The notes: generated from the letters alone by a model not told the origin. Counted from the stretch's first letter, positions 43,649-53,974 are shown. The stretch is DNA of 64,000 bases from JAFDYH01 sp049840875 (GCA_049840875.1 JASGJE010000011.1:1238094-1302093), one strand, 5' to 3'. Translations and numbers: made by a program.

Positions 43649-43840
43649 ATGAAGAATTGGTTTTTCAATAATAAATTACTCGTTGCCGGCATCGCAATTG
43701 GGGCACTCGCCGGTTTTATGTATTGGAAGTTTGTTGGTTGTACCACAGGCACATGCCCTATTACATCAAAATGGCCCAACAGTACTGTGTATGGAGCGGT
43801 AATGGGTGGTTTGTTATTCAGTATGTTTAAAAAGCAATAA
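43649..43840 (+). CDS. DUF6132-family small membrane protein
   Basis: 63 residues with two hydrophobic segments (LLVAGIAIGALAGFMYWKFV and VYGAVMGGLLFSMF) joined by a C-x-x-G-x-C-P-I-T-S loop. This matches the DUF6132 family, often found in Bacteroidota near rhodanese or thioredoxin-like genes. The two cysteines may be redox-active or bind metal; function unknown. The next gene starts 10 nt downstream. Confidence 0.75.
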   Translation: MKNWFFNNKLLVAGIAIGALAGFMYWKFVGCTTGTCPITSKWPNSTVYGAVMGGLLFSMFKKQ

Positions 43841-43850
43841 GGCTATTGAT

Positions 43851-44309
43851 ATGGCTGCACAAAATACATCAAGGGGTTATCTGTCATCTGCTCTCGGTTG
43901 CCGCTGTCCCCGATGCCGAGAAGGAAAGTTGTTTAAAAATCCATTGAGCATCAGCTTCAAGAAAAACATGGAGATGAACAGGGACTGCCCCATCTGCGGA
44001 CAACCGACTGAAATCGAAGTTGGCTTCTACTATGGTACCAGCTATGTGAGTTATGCGCTGTCGCTTCTTTTATGCGTAGCGAGCTTTGTAGTTTGGCTGC
44101 TCACCATTGGTATGTCACTGGAGGATAACCGTTTCTTCTATTGGATCGGTGCCAATGCAGTATTCTTAATAGCAATGCAGCCCTGGTTGATGCGTCTATC
44201 CCGTAGTCTTTGGATCTCCTGGTTTGTACGATATGACCCTGACTGGAAAATACATCAGCCTGTAGATGTATCGGAAAGGCTAAATGCTGACCAGGCAAAT
44301 AACTGGTAA
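43851..44309 (+). CDS. DUF983-family membrane protein with zinc-ribbon-like start
   Basis: 152 residues from the ATG before AAQNTSRGYLSSALGCRCPR; an in-frame earlier start overlaps the DUF6132 gene. The N-terminal Cys pairs (CRCPRCREGKLF and CPICG) look like a zinc ribbon and are followed by three transmembrane segments (YALSLLLCVASFVVWLLTIG, FYWIGANAVFLIAMQPWLMR). This is the DUF983 pattern. Function unknown. Confidence 0.8.
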   Translation: MAAQNTSRGYLSSALGCRCPRCREGKLFKNPLSISFKKNMEMNRDCPICGQPTEIEVGFYYGTSYVSYALSLLLCVASFVVWLLTIGMSLEDNRFFYWIGANAVFLIAMQPWLMRLSRSLWISWFVRYDPDWKIHQPVDVSERLNADQANNW

Positions 44310-44441
44310 ACGCCACCTTTTTCATTCCTTTTTCTGGGTAATGGCATCGCATTGATGAAGCCATCCGATTAGTTTATCTTACATGGACTTTCGGAAAAAA
44401 TATTCCACTAACCAAACCTGTCGAAACTGCTAAAGAGGCGT

Positions 44442-47400
44442 TTGATATACCATTGTATTGCCCTTGCCCTTTTCTTTCTTCTGAGGAATGGTGACGCCAG
44501 GGGACAGGTGCAGGCAGATTTTATGCCAGATAAAACTTCTGGTTGTGCGCCGTTAGTCGTTTCGTTTAAAAATACAAGTATTGGCGCTTCCGCAAACGCA
44601 ACGTATCAATGGGATTTTGGGAATGGCAACACTTCTGTTTTGAAAGACGCGGCCGCAAACTTTTACATAGAAAACACCTTCACCGTTTCGTTGACGGTAA
44701 AAGATGGTCAAAGTACATCCATAAAATCAAAAACTATTACTGTTTATAAAAGACCAGCGCCGGACTTCACCGTTTCTCCTGTAAAAGATTGTCTTCCGTA
44801 TTCGCCGGTTTTCAATAGCAGTTCTACTGCGGGTGATGGAACTATTACGTCAATTTACTGGGATTTCGGCGATGGCAGCACACAACAAACCAATAGCCCG
44901 CAGATAACTCACACGTATAACTTTCCACAAACGACGTCTGTTACATTAGCAGTTACCAATTCTTTTGGTTGCAGCAATACCATCACTAAAAAAAATATAA
45001 TCACTGTACTTCCTCAACTCATTGCAAATTTCTCAACCAACAGGCATGTGTATTGTCTCGTAAGTGACGAAGTGCATACAACAAATAACAGTACAGGTCC
45101 TGGAACGTTAAGTTATGAGTGGGATTTTGGCGATGGTACAAAATCAACCGATAAAGCACCTGCTCACATTTATGCACAAAAGGGAATCTATACAATTACA
45201 TTAACCGTTACAAGCAGTGAGGGATGTGTTGACACCAGGAAAACAGATGTGAACATTGCCAGTTATTTAACCGATTTCCAGGCAACCGATCCTGCATGCG
45301 TTAATAACTTCATCAGTTACTTCAATACAAGTTCGCCTTCACCGGATAGCAGTACATGGTATATCGACGATGTAAATGTTTACAAAAGCATTGGTAGTAA
45401 TCTCGCTAGTATATACAGTACAGCGACCGGAATTCACCAAGTCAAACTGCTAAATAGTTTTGAAGGTTGCATGGACAGCATTACTAAAGCGATTGATATA
45501 AAACCGGGCATCGATGTAAAAGGATTTATCGCAGATTTATCCGGTGTTTGTGGTTCACCTGTAAAAGTAAATTTTAAGGATACTACCAGCGGCGCAGTAA
45601 AATGGTTGTGGAGTTTCAGTGCTGCAGGCAATGCAACAGCAACTATAAAAGAACCTTCCTATACCTATACAAAGGATGATTTGTATTACGTAACACTCAC
45701 CGCTACTAATGCACAGGGTTGCAGCCAAACGGTTGGTCAGAATGTTTATATCAGTAAACCATTGGTTGGCATATTTACCACAGATGCAGCCGGTGATGTT
45801 TCGTGCGGTACTGTTACAAAAGGTTTTGAAGCAAGATCAACTGAAAACATTGTTAGCTATACCTGGAATTTTGGCGACGGCACAACATCCACAGATGCTG
45901 CACCTCAACATACATACACCTTACACGGCAGCTATCCTGTAACACTCAACTTCACAACGGCCAGCGGCTGCACGGGAACCGCCACATATAATAATATCAT
46001 TGTGGTGCAGGAAAAAATAGTTGCAGACTTTACAGGCCCTGTCACCGTTTGTGGCAATACGCCGGTCACATTTCACAGCACATCTACCGGGGATGTTACA
46101 ACGATTATATGGGACTATGGTGATAATATACCAGGATATGGTTATTTCAATACACATAAGTTTAATGCGGAAGGAGATTATACCATAAAAATGATCGCCC
46201 TGAATTACGGTTGTGCAGACACGGTAGTAAAAACAAATTACATTCACGTCTCTCCACCATTTCCGCAAATAGCTGATGTTGCAAACACATGTGATGGCAA
46301 TCGCAGTACCGTTACTTTTACAGATGGTACCGTACAGGCTCAAAGCTGGAAATGGGATTTCGGTGACAGCACCAGCACTACCTATACCTCCGCCGTACCC
46401 ACTATCACTCACTCTTACCTGCGAACCGGACGGTACAAAGTGATGCTGACAACAACCAATGGCACCTGCACCGTAAAAGATTCAATAATCGCTTATGTGT
46501 TGCTAAGACAACAACCACAGCTCTCTGCATCTTCCACAGGCGCTTGCGTGAACAGTGGGATACCTGTAAAAATTTCAAATCTTGAAAGACCGTTAACTCC
46601 TTCACCATATGATGAACCACAAAACTATCCTCCATACACAGTCGTTTTTCAGCATCCTGACGGAAGCAGCGTGAATGCATATGCTTCCGGAAATAATTCA
46701 ATACCATGGATTGGATCGCTCACATTTCCTCAGCAAAGCCACGAAGCAATTCAGGCTGTTACGATTTCAAATCCATATTTTGGCTGCAGGGATACAAGCA
46801 ACATCATCCAGCTGAATATTAAAGGACCGGTTGCAGCGATGAAAGTTTTATCGGATAATGTTTGTTTTAAAAATGCCGCTGCTTTCCAGGATATATCACT
46901 ACCAGGCAATAACGTTCAGATTGTAAAATGGGAATGGGATTTTGGTGATGGCAACTCTGTAATTGCTTCTCAGGGAGGAACTCTTGCTCATGTATACAGA
47001 GAGCCTGGTCTCTACTATATACGGTTAAGTGTGACGGACAAGGATGGTTGTACATCTTCTACTCCTGCGTTCGCAAATGCCGTACAGATAACAGGGCCGA
47101 GAGCAGGATTTAACCCATCTGGTACTGATGTGCCATTGAACACTACTGTCAATTTTTCAAATACATCCAATACTTATAACAGCGCCAGTACAATCTATCA
47201 TTGGAATTTTGGCGATGGGCAAACATCTACGGATTTTTCACCCAACCATACCTATCCAGTGGCAGGCACTTATACCATTCAATTAATCGCTACCAATTCT
47301 GTTTCCCAATGCAGCGATACATTGTCAAAGACAATTACCGTTCGGAACTTTAACTATGCATTTTCTACATCCTCATCATTTATTGGCAATGGTGGTAAAT

Positions 47401-48854
47401 GTGCTCCGGCTTTGGTAAACTTTACAAATACTTCTTCCAATTATACTCGTGTCGTTTGGGATTTCGGCGATGGATTCACGCTGGAAAATCAGAACTATCC
47501 AAGTCATATCTACACTGCACCTGGGAAATACATTGTGACGTTATATGTGTATGGATTTAACGGGCTCGCAGGTACATTTAAAGACTCCGTGAATATCGGA
47601 AGCTCCGCCGCAAGTATCCATACTGATGTATTGACAGGTTGCGAAGGCCAACAGGTGAAGCTAAATGCACCTGTTCATGCAGGCAATATAAATTATACGT
47701 GGGATTTTGGCGATGGCACATTGATAAATACAACAGATAGCTTCGCAGTGAATAATTATCTCTCAGCAGGTGAATATATTCCTTCATTAATTTCAACAGA
47801 TGCGAATGGCTGTTCATCATCTGTTTCATTGAACGATACGATTGTTATTAACCCTGCCCCCACCATAAGCATTTCTCCAGAGAGTGCAGTAGTTTGCAAA
47901 GGCGTATCAGTTCAATTGCAGGCAGATGGCGCTGATAGTTACACCTGGTCACCTGCAAATGGATTAAATAATATCAATTCATCTACGCCTGTTGCTGCGC
48001 CGGCAAATACGACAACCTATACAGTAGAAGGAAAAGACAACATCGGGTGTACCGGAAGCAATACAATAACAGTTACTGTTCCGCAACCTTTCACGTTATC
48101 ATTAACACCCGACGCTGCTATTTGTGTTGGTGATCAGGTTCAGATAACAGCAGGTGGTGCTACATCTTACACCTGGATCAATGCGATAGATGGGTTAAGC
48201 AATACACAAATTTCAAACCCTGTTGCTTCTCCTTCGGTAACGACAGATTATACAGTCATTGGTTCGGATGCGTATCAATGTTACAATGATACAGGTTTTG
48301 TGAAAGTGACTGTTTATCCATTACCAACTGTAAATGCCGGGCCGGATATAGAAGCTATTATAGGTTCTGACATACAGTTAAACGCCATTACAAGTAGTGA
48401 TGTGATAAACCTGGAATGGTCTCCAGTTGATTATTTAAGTTGCACCAATTGCGCTTCGACCGTAAGCAGGCCACGTGCTCCTGTTGACTATACAATTACT
48501 GTAAAGAATGAACACAATTGCATCGCAAAAGATGATGTGAAGATCACCGTTGCCTGTGCCGGTGGGCAGGTTTATATTCCTTCCGCCTTTAGTCCGAATA
48601 ATGATGGGAAAAATGATCGATTTGTAATTCTAGGCAACGGTGTACGCATTGTAAAGTCATTGCGCATCTATAACCGCTGGGGCAATCTTGTTTTTGAAAA
48701 GAAAGAATTTTATCCTGGTGACACTGGCGGCGCATGGGATGGAATGTATAAAGGAATTGAAGCGCCGGTTGGTTCCTATGTTTATATTGCAGAAATGGAA
48801 TGTAATGCCAATGAAACTTTTGTAAGAAAAGGAACGGTGACGCTGGTGCGATAA
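44442..48854 (+). CDS. Giant PKD-repeat surface protein with T9SS type-B C-terminal domain
   Basis: 1470 residues from a TTG start followed by a signal-like hydrophobic stretch (YHCIALALFFLLRNGDARGQ). Many PKD modules follow, marked by recurring WDFGDG-x-x-S-T and H-x-Y-x-x-x-G-x-Y motifs. Near the end are Ig-like domains (VCKGVSVQLQADGADSYTWS and similar) and a type-B gliding CTD (YIPSAFSPNNDGKNDRFVIL, SLRIYNRWGNLVFEKKEF, ending in VTLVR). Exported by the type IX system; such proteins are usually adhesins or matrix components. A noisy inverted partial copy at 62.1-63.9 kb is a read artefact. Confidence 0.9.
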   Translation: MIYHCIALALFFLLRNGDARGQVQADFMPDKTSGCAPLVVSFKNTSIGASANATYQWDFGNGNTSVLKDAAANFYIENTFTVSLTVKDGQSTSIKSKTITVYKRPAPDFTVSPVKDCLPYSPVFNSSSTAGDGTITSIYWDFGDGSTQQTNSPQITHTYNFPQTTSVTLAVTNSFGCSNTITKKNIITVLPQLIANFSTNRHVYCLVSDEVHTTNNSTGPGTLSYEWDFGDGTKSTDKAPAHIYAQKGIYTITLTVTSSEGCVDTRKTDVNIASYLTDFQATDPACVNNFISYFNTSSPSPDSSTWYIDDVNVYKSIGSNLASIYSTATGIHQVKLLNSFEGCMDSITKAIDIKPGIDVKGFIADLSGVCGSPVKVNFKDTTSGAVKWLWSFSAAGNATATIKEPSYTYTKDDLYYVTLTATNAQGCSQTVGQNVYISKPLVGIFTTDAAGDVSCGTVTKGFEARSTENIVSYTWNFGDGTTSTDAAPQHTYTLHGSYPVTLNFTTASGCTGTATYNNIIVVQEKIVADFTGPVTVCGNTPVTFHSTSTGDVTTIIWDYGDNIPGYGYFNTHKFNAEGDYTIKMIALNYGCADTVVKTNYIHVSPPFPQIADVANTCDGNRSTVTFTDGTVQAQSWKWDFGDSTSTTYTSAVPTITHSYLRTGRYKVMLTTTNGTCTVKDSIIAYVLLRQQPQLSASSTGACVNSGIPVKISNLERPLTPSPYDEPQNYPPYTVVFQHPDGSSVNAYASGNNSIPWIGSLTFPQQSHEAIQAVTISNPYFGCRDTSNIIQLNIKGPVAAMKVLSDNVCFKNAAAFQDISLPGNNVQIVKWEWDFGDGNSVIASQGGTLAHVYREPGLYYIRLSVTDKDGCTSSTPAFANAVQITGPRAGFNPSGTDVPLNTTVNFSNTSNTYNSASTIYHWNFGDGQTSTDFSPNHTYPVAGTYTIQLIATNSVSQCSDTLSKTITVRNFNYAFSTSSSFIGNGGKCAPALVNFTNTSSNYTRVVWDFGDGFTLENQNYPSHIYTAPGKYIVTLYVYGFNGLAGTFKDSVNIGSSAASIHTDVLTGCEGQQVKLNAPVHAGNINYTWDFGDGTLINTTDSFAVNNYLSAGEYIPSLISTDANGCSSSVSLNDTIVINPAPTISISPESAVVCKGVSVQLQADGADSYTWSPANGLNNINSSTPVAAPANTTTYTVEGKDNIGCTGSNTITVTVPQPFTLSLTPDAAICVGDQVQITAGGATSYTWINAIDGLSNTQISNPVASPSVTTDYTVIGSDAYQCYNDTGFVKVTVYPLPTVNAGPDIEAIIGSDIQLNAITSSDVINLEWSPVDYLSCTNCASTVSRPRAPVDYTITVKNEHNCIAKDDVKITVACAGGQVYIPSAFSPNNDGKNDRFVILGNGVRIVKSLRIYNRWGNLVFEKKEFYPGDTGGAWDGMYKGIEAPVGSYVYIAEMECNANETFVRKGTVTLVR

Positions 48855-49008
48855 AAAGATAATAGACACCAATATCGGTAAAGGCTCTTATTTTTTTCAT
48901 ATTCCCAGATACCTATCCTATGTCCATCATTCACTATTGACCATTGACGATTGCTCATTGTCTATCCTCTCTCCGACTTTCAGTCTTTCCGTCTTCTCCT
49001 CATATTTC

Positions 49009-49026
49009 TCCCGATAGCTATCGGGA
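49009..49026. repeat. Dispersed 18-bp palindrome, third copy
   Basis: TCCCGATAGCTATCGGGA, identical to the copies at argG and between dut and ispF. It lies in the gap between convergent genes, 2 nt past the stop of the DUF2231-cytochrome gene, and may serve as a two-way terminator. Confidence 0.9.
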
Positions 49027-49028
49027 TT

Positions 49029-51203
49029 CTAATTAACAAACACTTCATCAACAAATGTCCACGCCTTCTGCCCTTTGCCTTCATGCCACTCGGGGATCTT
49101 TGCAATCGGTTTCACCAATAATTTAATAAACTTTACTTCTACCGGTTTGAAGTTGCAATCAATTGCAAGTATCTCCCTGTTTACAAAATCTTTTTTGGTC
49201 GCCTCTTCTTTAGTAGGTTGTCTCGGAACAACCTTACTTAATAGTTTCAGATCATTTTCCTTCTCACCACCCCATACCTCTACAGTTGCCGGCGGAAAAA
49301 TATAACCTCCGATATTTTTAAAAGCACTGACGGTAACATTTTTTGTCTCGATTGGTTTGTCAAAAACCAATAAAGCCTCCATAGCATTTTCCCGGAAACC
49401 AATCCATTTACCTTCCGCAAGGTTGTTAATGTCTCCTTTTTCAAGATCATTAATTGTTTTTCCCCCGTTTGCCAGGTATTTTTTATCAGCGGGAGTTAGC
49501 AGTTGAACACTATCCGGTCGATAGGTAGATTTAAAAAAATGTTCCGAAATGATATCACTGCTTATCCATCCCGGTTTATACGCTTTTGCCTTCACTGTTA
49601 CGGCAGCGTCTAACCGCACTTTGCCATCATAGACTGGAGATTTTATGCTGTCAGGATCTGTACCATCCAATGTATAACGAAGAGTTGTTCCTTGTATATA
49701 ATGCTTCAGCTTCAGAAGTATCGGGTCGTTCAAAATGATCTGCTCCTCGTTTTCGGCAATCGGCGGGTTTAGTTTCAACGTTACTGTATCTCCTTTGAAT
49801 CCTGTTTGATAACTGATGTTCTTATTTTCATTAACCAGTTTCTTTACATCAGCATCAGCAACTTCTGTATTCCATAAGTAAACAGTCCTGAGTTTTGCCA
49901 ATGAAACCAGGGGATCTAATTGAGAAGCTTTCACCGCAGTACCGGATAATGAAAGACTTTTCAGGTTGACTAATTTCTTCAAATCGCTCAATGTAGCGCC
50001 TGTAATAGCCGAATTGTTCAGGTTTAGTCTTCGCAGGTTTGTAAAGTCAGCAATGATCTTTAAGTCCTCGTCTTTTACTGCCATATTATCCAGGTTCATT
50101 TCAACAATCTGCTTGCTGAGGGGTTTTAGCTCACTGATCTTTTCTTTACTATAAAAAGCACGGTTGTAAAAGTTAACAGTGATTGCCGGAGAATTGATGA
50201 AGGTTGGCGTTATTACGCGATTATCATTACTTAGCTTTTGTATTTCTTTTTCATCGGCTGCAGCAAAATCATATTGTTCATCTGTTGATTGCTTCAGGAT
50301 TTTTGCCGCCATTATCCGCAAAGTATCGGTTGGCGCCAATTCAATAACCCTCTGTTCAAAGCTTGCACCGGATTTTATCCATGCATACAATACTTCCAGC
50401 TCCTGGTTGGTTAATTGAGGTTTACCGGTTGGTGGCATATGTTCTTTTTCTTCTTCCGGCAAATGAATTCGTTGCATCATTAAACCCAGGTCGGCCTTTG
50501 TTGTATCCCATAGCTTACCATCTTTACCGCCTTTTAACAGCAACTCTTTTGTTTCCATGATCAGTTCACCCTTTGCCTTGCTGCTATTATGACAAGAGAT
50601 ACATTTACTTTCAATGATAGGTTGTACCAGGTCTGCATACACGAAAGCATCTTCAAATGATGCACGAAGTTTTTTCGACACCGGCGTTACAGGCGCTAAC
50701 ACATAATTTTCTCCATGTGTAATATTACCACCAAGGTGACCCGCCAGCACAACAGTAGCGCATGTGGCCGCAACAAAAATGTATCGGACAAAAGGAACCT
50801 TGTACAGTTGGTTTCTGAAGGCGTACAGTAAAAACAAAACAAAAGAAGTAATAACGCCCATCCATTTGTGCCATGCTAATGCGTCCTGGTCGTAACCTGC
50901 CTCTCTTGATAAAAACAGACCCATCAGCGCTGCGACAACAGCAGATAATGACGAAAAGATCAACATGATATCCATTGCCGTTATATACCAGTTTTCTTTT
51001 CGCTGCGCAGCAGGTGTAAGAAATAAAAATCCGAAATACAATAACACCAATACGATCGGGAAGTGTACGATCAATGGATGCATGCGGCCAAATACCTGTA
51101 ACCATGCAGGAGCTACCATGCGGCTTTCAAACAACAACAGGAATAAAAGAAAACAATTCAGAAATAATAAAATATTGAATGAGATATTTTTCCAGCGTTG
51201 CAT
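49029..51203 (-). CDS. DUF2231 membrane protein with c-type cytochrome, LRR and chitobiase-like domains
   Basis: 724 residues. The first 160 hold about four transmembrane helices of the DUF2231 type (RMHPLIVHFPIVLVLLYFGF, with conserved His). A cytochrome motif C201-I-S-C204-H205 follows in the planctomycete-type pattern (IIESKCISCHNSSKAKGELI, later HMPPTGKPQLTNQELEVLYAWI). Then leucine-rich repeats (FTNLRRLNLNNSAITGATLS), a chitobiase/hexosaminidase C-terminal-like module (YTLDGTDPDSIKSPVYDGKV) and a discoidin-like end. Last gene of a minus-strand set with a beta-propeller, DUF1501 and PSD1 proteins. Function unknown; probably periplasmic electron transfer tied to substrate binding. Confidence 0.82.
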   Translation of the reverse strand: MQRWKNISFNILLFLNCFLLFLLLFESRMVAPAWLQVFGRMHPLIVHFPIVLVLLYFGFLFLTPAAQRKENWYITAMDIMLIFSSLSAVVAALMGLFLSREAGYDQDALAWHKWMGVITSFVLFLLYAFRNQLYKVPFVRYIFVAATCATVVLAGHLGGNITHGENYVLAPVTPVSKKLRASFEDAFVYADLVQPIIESKCISCHNSSKAKGELIMETKELLLKGGKDGKLWDTTKADLGLMMQRIHLPEEEKEHMPPTGKPQLTNQELEVLYAWIKSGASFEQRVIELAPTDTLRIMAAKILKQSTDEQYDFAAADEKEIQKLSNDNRVITPTFINSPAITVNFYNRAFYSKEKISELKPLSKQIVEMNLDNMAVKDEDLKIIADFTNLRRLNLNNSAITGATLSDLKKLVNLKSLSLSGTAVKASQLDPLVSLAKLRTVYLWNTEVADADVKKLVNENKNISYQTGFKGDTVTLKLNPPIAENEEQIILNDPILLKLKHYIQGTTLRYTLDGTDPDSIKSPVYDGKVRLDAAVTVKAKAYKPGWISSDIISEHFFKSTYRPDSVQLLTPADKKYLANGGKTINDLEKGDINNLAEGKWIGFRENAMEALLVFDKPIETKNVTVSAFKNIGGYIFPPATVEVWGGEKENDLKLLSKVVPRQPTKEEATKKDFVNREILAIDCNFKPVEVKFIKLLVKPIAKIPEWHEGKGQKAWTFVDEVFVN

Positions 51204-51343
51204 GAATAGCTCGGGCTTTAATAGATGGTGCGCTTAATTAGCTTTTTGATGACTGTCTGTTTTTTTATACCTGCGAAATTTTCTCTGCCTGGCTATTAAA
51301 ACATCCAGGTGGGGCATATCAAGAAAGTATTTTGTATAAATCT

Positions 51344-52375
51344 CTATACCGGTGACAATTTATATGGATAAACATGATCCGAGTTCCATTGTGCCACATA
51401 CATATTCTCTTCATCATCGATCAATACATCGTGCGGGTAATCGAAGACGTGAACGGTCTGATGCATTTCTTCGGGCTTCCCATCTGTATAAGAAGGTAAG
51501 TTGCCGCCGATATTTGAAATAACCTTGTTATGCTTGTCCAGCACCAATACAAAACCAGATTTTTCGTTTTGTTTTGTGTTTGTTTGCAAAACAGCAGCGT
51601 ATAAACAATCTCCATTGATTACAGGACGGCAAACCCACGCTCCCGGTAAAGGAATCGTTTCAATATATTTCCCATCGAATGTATATCGCTTAAATGCATT
51701 TTGTATGCGGGAAGTAACGAGCAGTGTGGGATTCTTCTTATCACGATGATCTACAGTAATACCATGTGCATTCACAACATATTGATCCCCTTCTCCCCTG
51801 CCACAGAAATGGCGGATATAATTTCCTTTTGCGTCATATTGTATCACAAAATCCTTTCCATAACCATCTGCTACATATATATCACCGTTAGGCGCAATAG
51901 TTGTTTCGGTCGGTACGTATTCTTCAGGCTTTGTGTACTGACCTGTTTCTTTTGGATAATCCAATGTCATTATTATGCGGCCATCGAGTGTGGTCTTAAA
52001 AACCTTGTGTAAATTATTATCGCAAATGAACAGAAATTCCTCGCCGTTCTCATTAGACAACGTCAGACCATGCGCCCCGGGAAATTCATGTCCCCAACTG
52101 GAAATCAACTTTCCACTTTTATCGTAAATGATCACATTGTTCTTTGTTTCATTGGTAAGCAGGATAATGCGGCCTTTCTTGTCCTGCACCATTTCATGGC
52201 AATCCTTTACAGGATATTGGTCCGGGCTCAACTGGCTCCACTTTGTATTTAGTTTATACTTCTTTTTACCATACCCGAGAATAGTATCTTCAGGAAGTAC
52301 GTTACGCAAAATTGCAGGCGCACAAAACAACCCTGCTGCGTATGATGATTGTTTTATAAATTTTCTGCGGTTCAT
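51344..52375 (-). CDS. Tat-exported beta-propeller (NHL/6-bladed) protein
   Basis: 343 residues. The twin-arginine signal NRRKFIKQSSYAAGLFCAPA begins the protein. Repeated blades follow (MVQDKKGRIILLTNETKNNV, TIAPNGDIYVADGYGKDF, YDYPHDVLIDDEENMYVAQW-like ends), as in NHL or 6-bladed propellers. Its partners DUF1501 and PSD1 suggest a role in an oxidative extracytoplasmic system. No enzyme residues are recognised. Confidence 0.78.
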   Translation of the reverse strand: MNRRKFIKQSSYAAGLFCAPAILRNVLPEDTILGYGKKKYKLNTKWSQLSPDQYPVKDCHEMVQDKKGRIILLTNETKNNVIIYDKSGKLISSWGHEFPGAHGLTLSNENGEEFLFICDNNLHKVFKTTLDGRIIMTLDYPKETGQYTKPEEYVPTETTIAPNGDIYVADGYGKDFVIQYDAKGNYIRHFCGRGEGDQYVVNAHGITVDHRDKKNPTLLVTSRIQNAFKRYTFDGKYIETIPLPGAWVCRPVINGDCLYAAVLQTNTKQNEKSGFVLVLDKHNKVISNIGGNLPSYTDGKPEEMHQTVHVFDYPHDVLIDDEENMYVAQWNSDHVYPYKLSPV

Positions 52376-52493
52376 ATCGTGAATAGTGAATGGTGAATGA
52401 TCACCAGATTGGATTATTTAAATTTTGCTTGAATTGTCTGATTGTTATATTGCTTTATTGTTCAATTGCTACCTATCTTGCATTTCGCAAAGT

Positions 52494-52531
52494 TCATTGT
52501 CTATTGTCTATTGTCTATTGTCTATTGTCTA
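52494..52531. repeat. Tandem 7-bp repeat (CTATTGT)4
   Basis: Four exact copies of CTATTGT (52501-52528) with a partial unit on each side. The last partial unit holds the stop codon of the DUF1501 gene. Copy number is likely variable by slippage. Confidence 0.85.
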
Positions 52532-53974
52532 CGCCACCAATCCATTCACAATCTTTCCTGCCACATCTGTCAATCGATACCTTCTGCCAAGATGTTTAAA
52601 TATCAATTGCTCATGATTCAATCCCATCAATGATAAAATGGTAGCATGAAAATCGTGTACATGTACCGGATCTTTTGCAATGTTATATCCAAACTCATCT
52701 GTTTCACCATACACACCGGGCTTTACACCACCACCTGCCATCCACACCGTAAAGCAGCGGGGATGATGATCGCGGCCATAATTTTCTTTAGACAAAGCAC
52801 CCTGACAATAGTTAGTACGGCCAAACTCTCCTCCCCATATTACCAATGTTTCATCCAGCAAGCCTCTTTGTTTCAAATCTGTAATCAACGCTGCGCTTGC
52901 CTGGTCTACATCTTTACACTGACCTTTTATTTCAGCAGGCAGGTTGCCATGCGAATCCCAACCCTGGTGATATAACTGAACAAAACGAACTCCATTTTCG
53001 CTGAGCTTTCTCGCCAGTAAACAGTTGGCTGCATAAGTACCGGGCACAAGGCAATCAGGTCCATATAACTTGATGATCGATTCCGGCTCTTTCGACATAT
53101 CGGTGATCTCAGGCACTGCCGTCTGCATACGATACGCCATTTCGTATTGCTGAATCTTTGTATTGATTTCAGGATCACCAAACGATTTATACGATGCCTC
53201 ATTCATTTCATTCAGCTTATCCAGCATTCTTCTTCTATCGGCTTTATCAATAGCGTCTGCATTATTCAGATACAACACCGGATTTTCTCCGCTACTGAAT
53301 TGTACACCCTGGTGTACAGAAGGCAGAAAACCATTGGACCATAATTTTGAATAAACACCTTGTCCGTTTCCTTTACCTTTTGAAAGCAATACGCAAAACG
53401 CGGGTAAATTTTTATTCTCACTACCCAAGCCATAACTTAGCCATGCACCCATGCTTGGTCTGTTACCCACCTGCGCTCCTGTTTGAAAAAACGTCAAAGC
53501 AGGATCATGATTGATTGCTTCCGTGTATATTGTTTTAATGATACAGAGATCATCAACCACACCAGCAGTATATGGCAATACTTCGCTGATATGCGCTCTT
53601 GCCTGCCCATACTGGCCGAATTGAAATACAGTTCCTGCCAGGGGAAATTTTTTCTGATCTGCCGTCATGCCCGTCAACCGCTGACCCATGCGTATACTTG
53701 CAGGTAAATCCTGCCCTTGCATCTGTTGCAGCATTGGTTTATAATCAAACAAATCCAGTTGTGATGGCGCACCGTTTTGAAAAAGATAGATAATGCGTTT
53801 TGCTTTAGGAGCGAAATGCGGCAAGCCAGTCATTGCTATTTCTTCTTCGCCTTTGCTGAACAGATCAGGTATCAGCAAAGAACCCAACGCCACGCTACCA
53901 ATACCCAAGCTCAACCGCGATAAGAAACGACGGCGGTTCAGGTTCAATCCATGTTCAAGTACTTCTTTCTGCAT
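52529..53974 (-). CDS. DUF1501 protein with Tat signal
   Basis: 481 residues. Tat-like signal (NRRRFLSRLSLGIGSVALGS), then the DUF1501 sulfatase-like fold: FQNGAPSQLDLFDYKPMLQQ, LYHQGWDSHGNLPAEIKGQ, VIWGGEFGRTNYCQG, GRDHHPRCFTVWMAGGGVKP. DUF1501 genes are nearly always next to DUF1549/DUF1553 (PSD1) cytochrome genes in Planctomycetes, Verrucomicrobia and some Bacteroidota, as here. Activity is unknown; the metal-site style resembles alkaline-phosphatase/sulfatase superfamily members. Confidence 0.88.
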   Translation of the reverse strand: MQKEVLEHGLNLNRRRFLSRLSLGIGSVALGSLLIPDLFSKGEEEIAMTGLPHFAPKAKRIIYLFQNGAPSQLDLFDYKPMLQQMQGQDLPASIRMGQRLTGMTADQKKFPLAGTVFQFGQYGQARAHISEVLPYTAGVVDDLCIIKTIYTEAINHDPALTFFQTGAQVGNRPSMGAWLSYGLGSENKNLPAFCVLLSKGKGNGQGVYSKLWSNGFLPSVHQGVQFSSGENPVLYLNNADAIDKADRRRMLDKLNEMNEASYKSFGDPEINTKIQQYEMAYRMQTAVPEITDMSKEPESIIKLYGPDCLVPGTYAANCLLARKLSENGVRFVQLYHQGWDSHGNLPAEIKGQCKDVDQASAALITDLKQRGLLDETLVIWGGEFGRTNYCQGALSKENYGRDHHPRCFTVWMAGGGVKPGVYGETDEFGYNIAKDPVHVHDFHATILSLMGLNHEQLIFKHLGRRYRLTDVAGKIVNGLVA

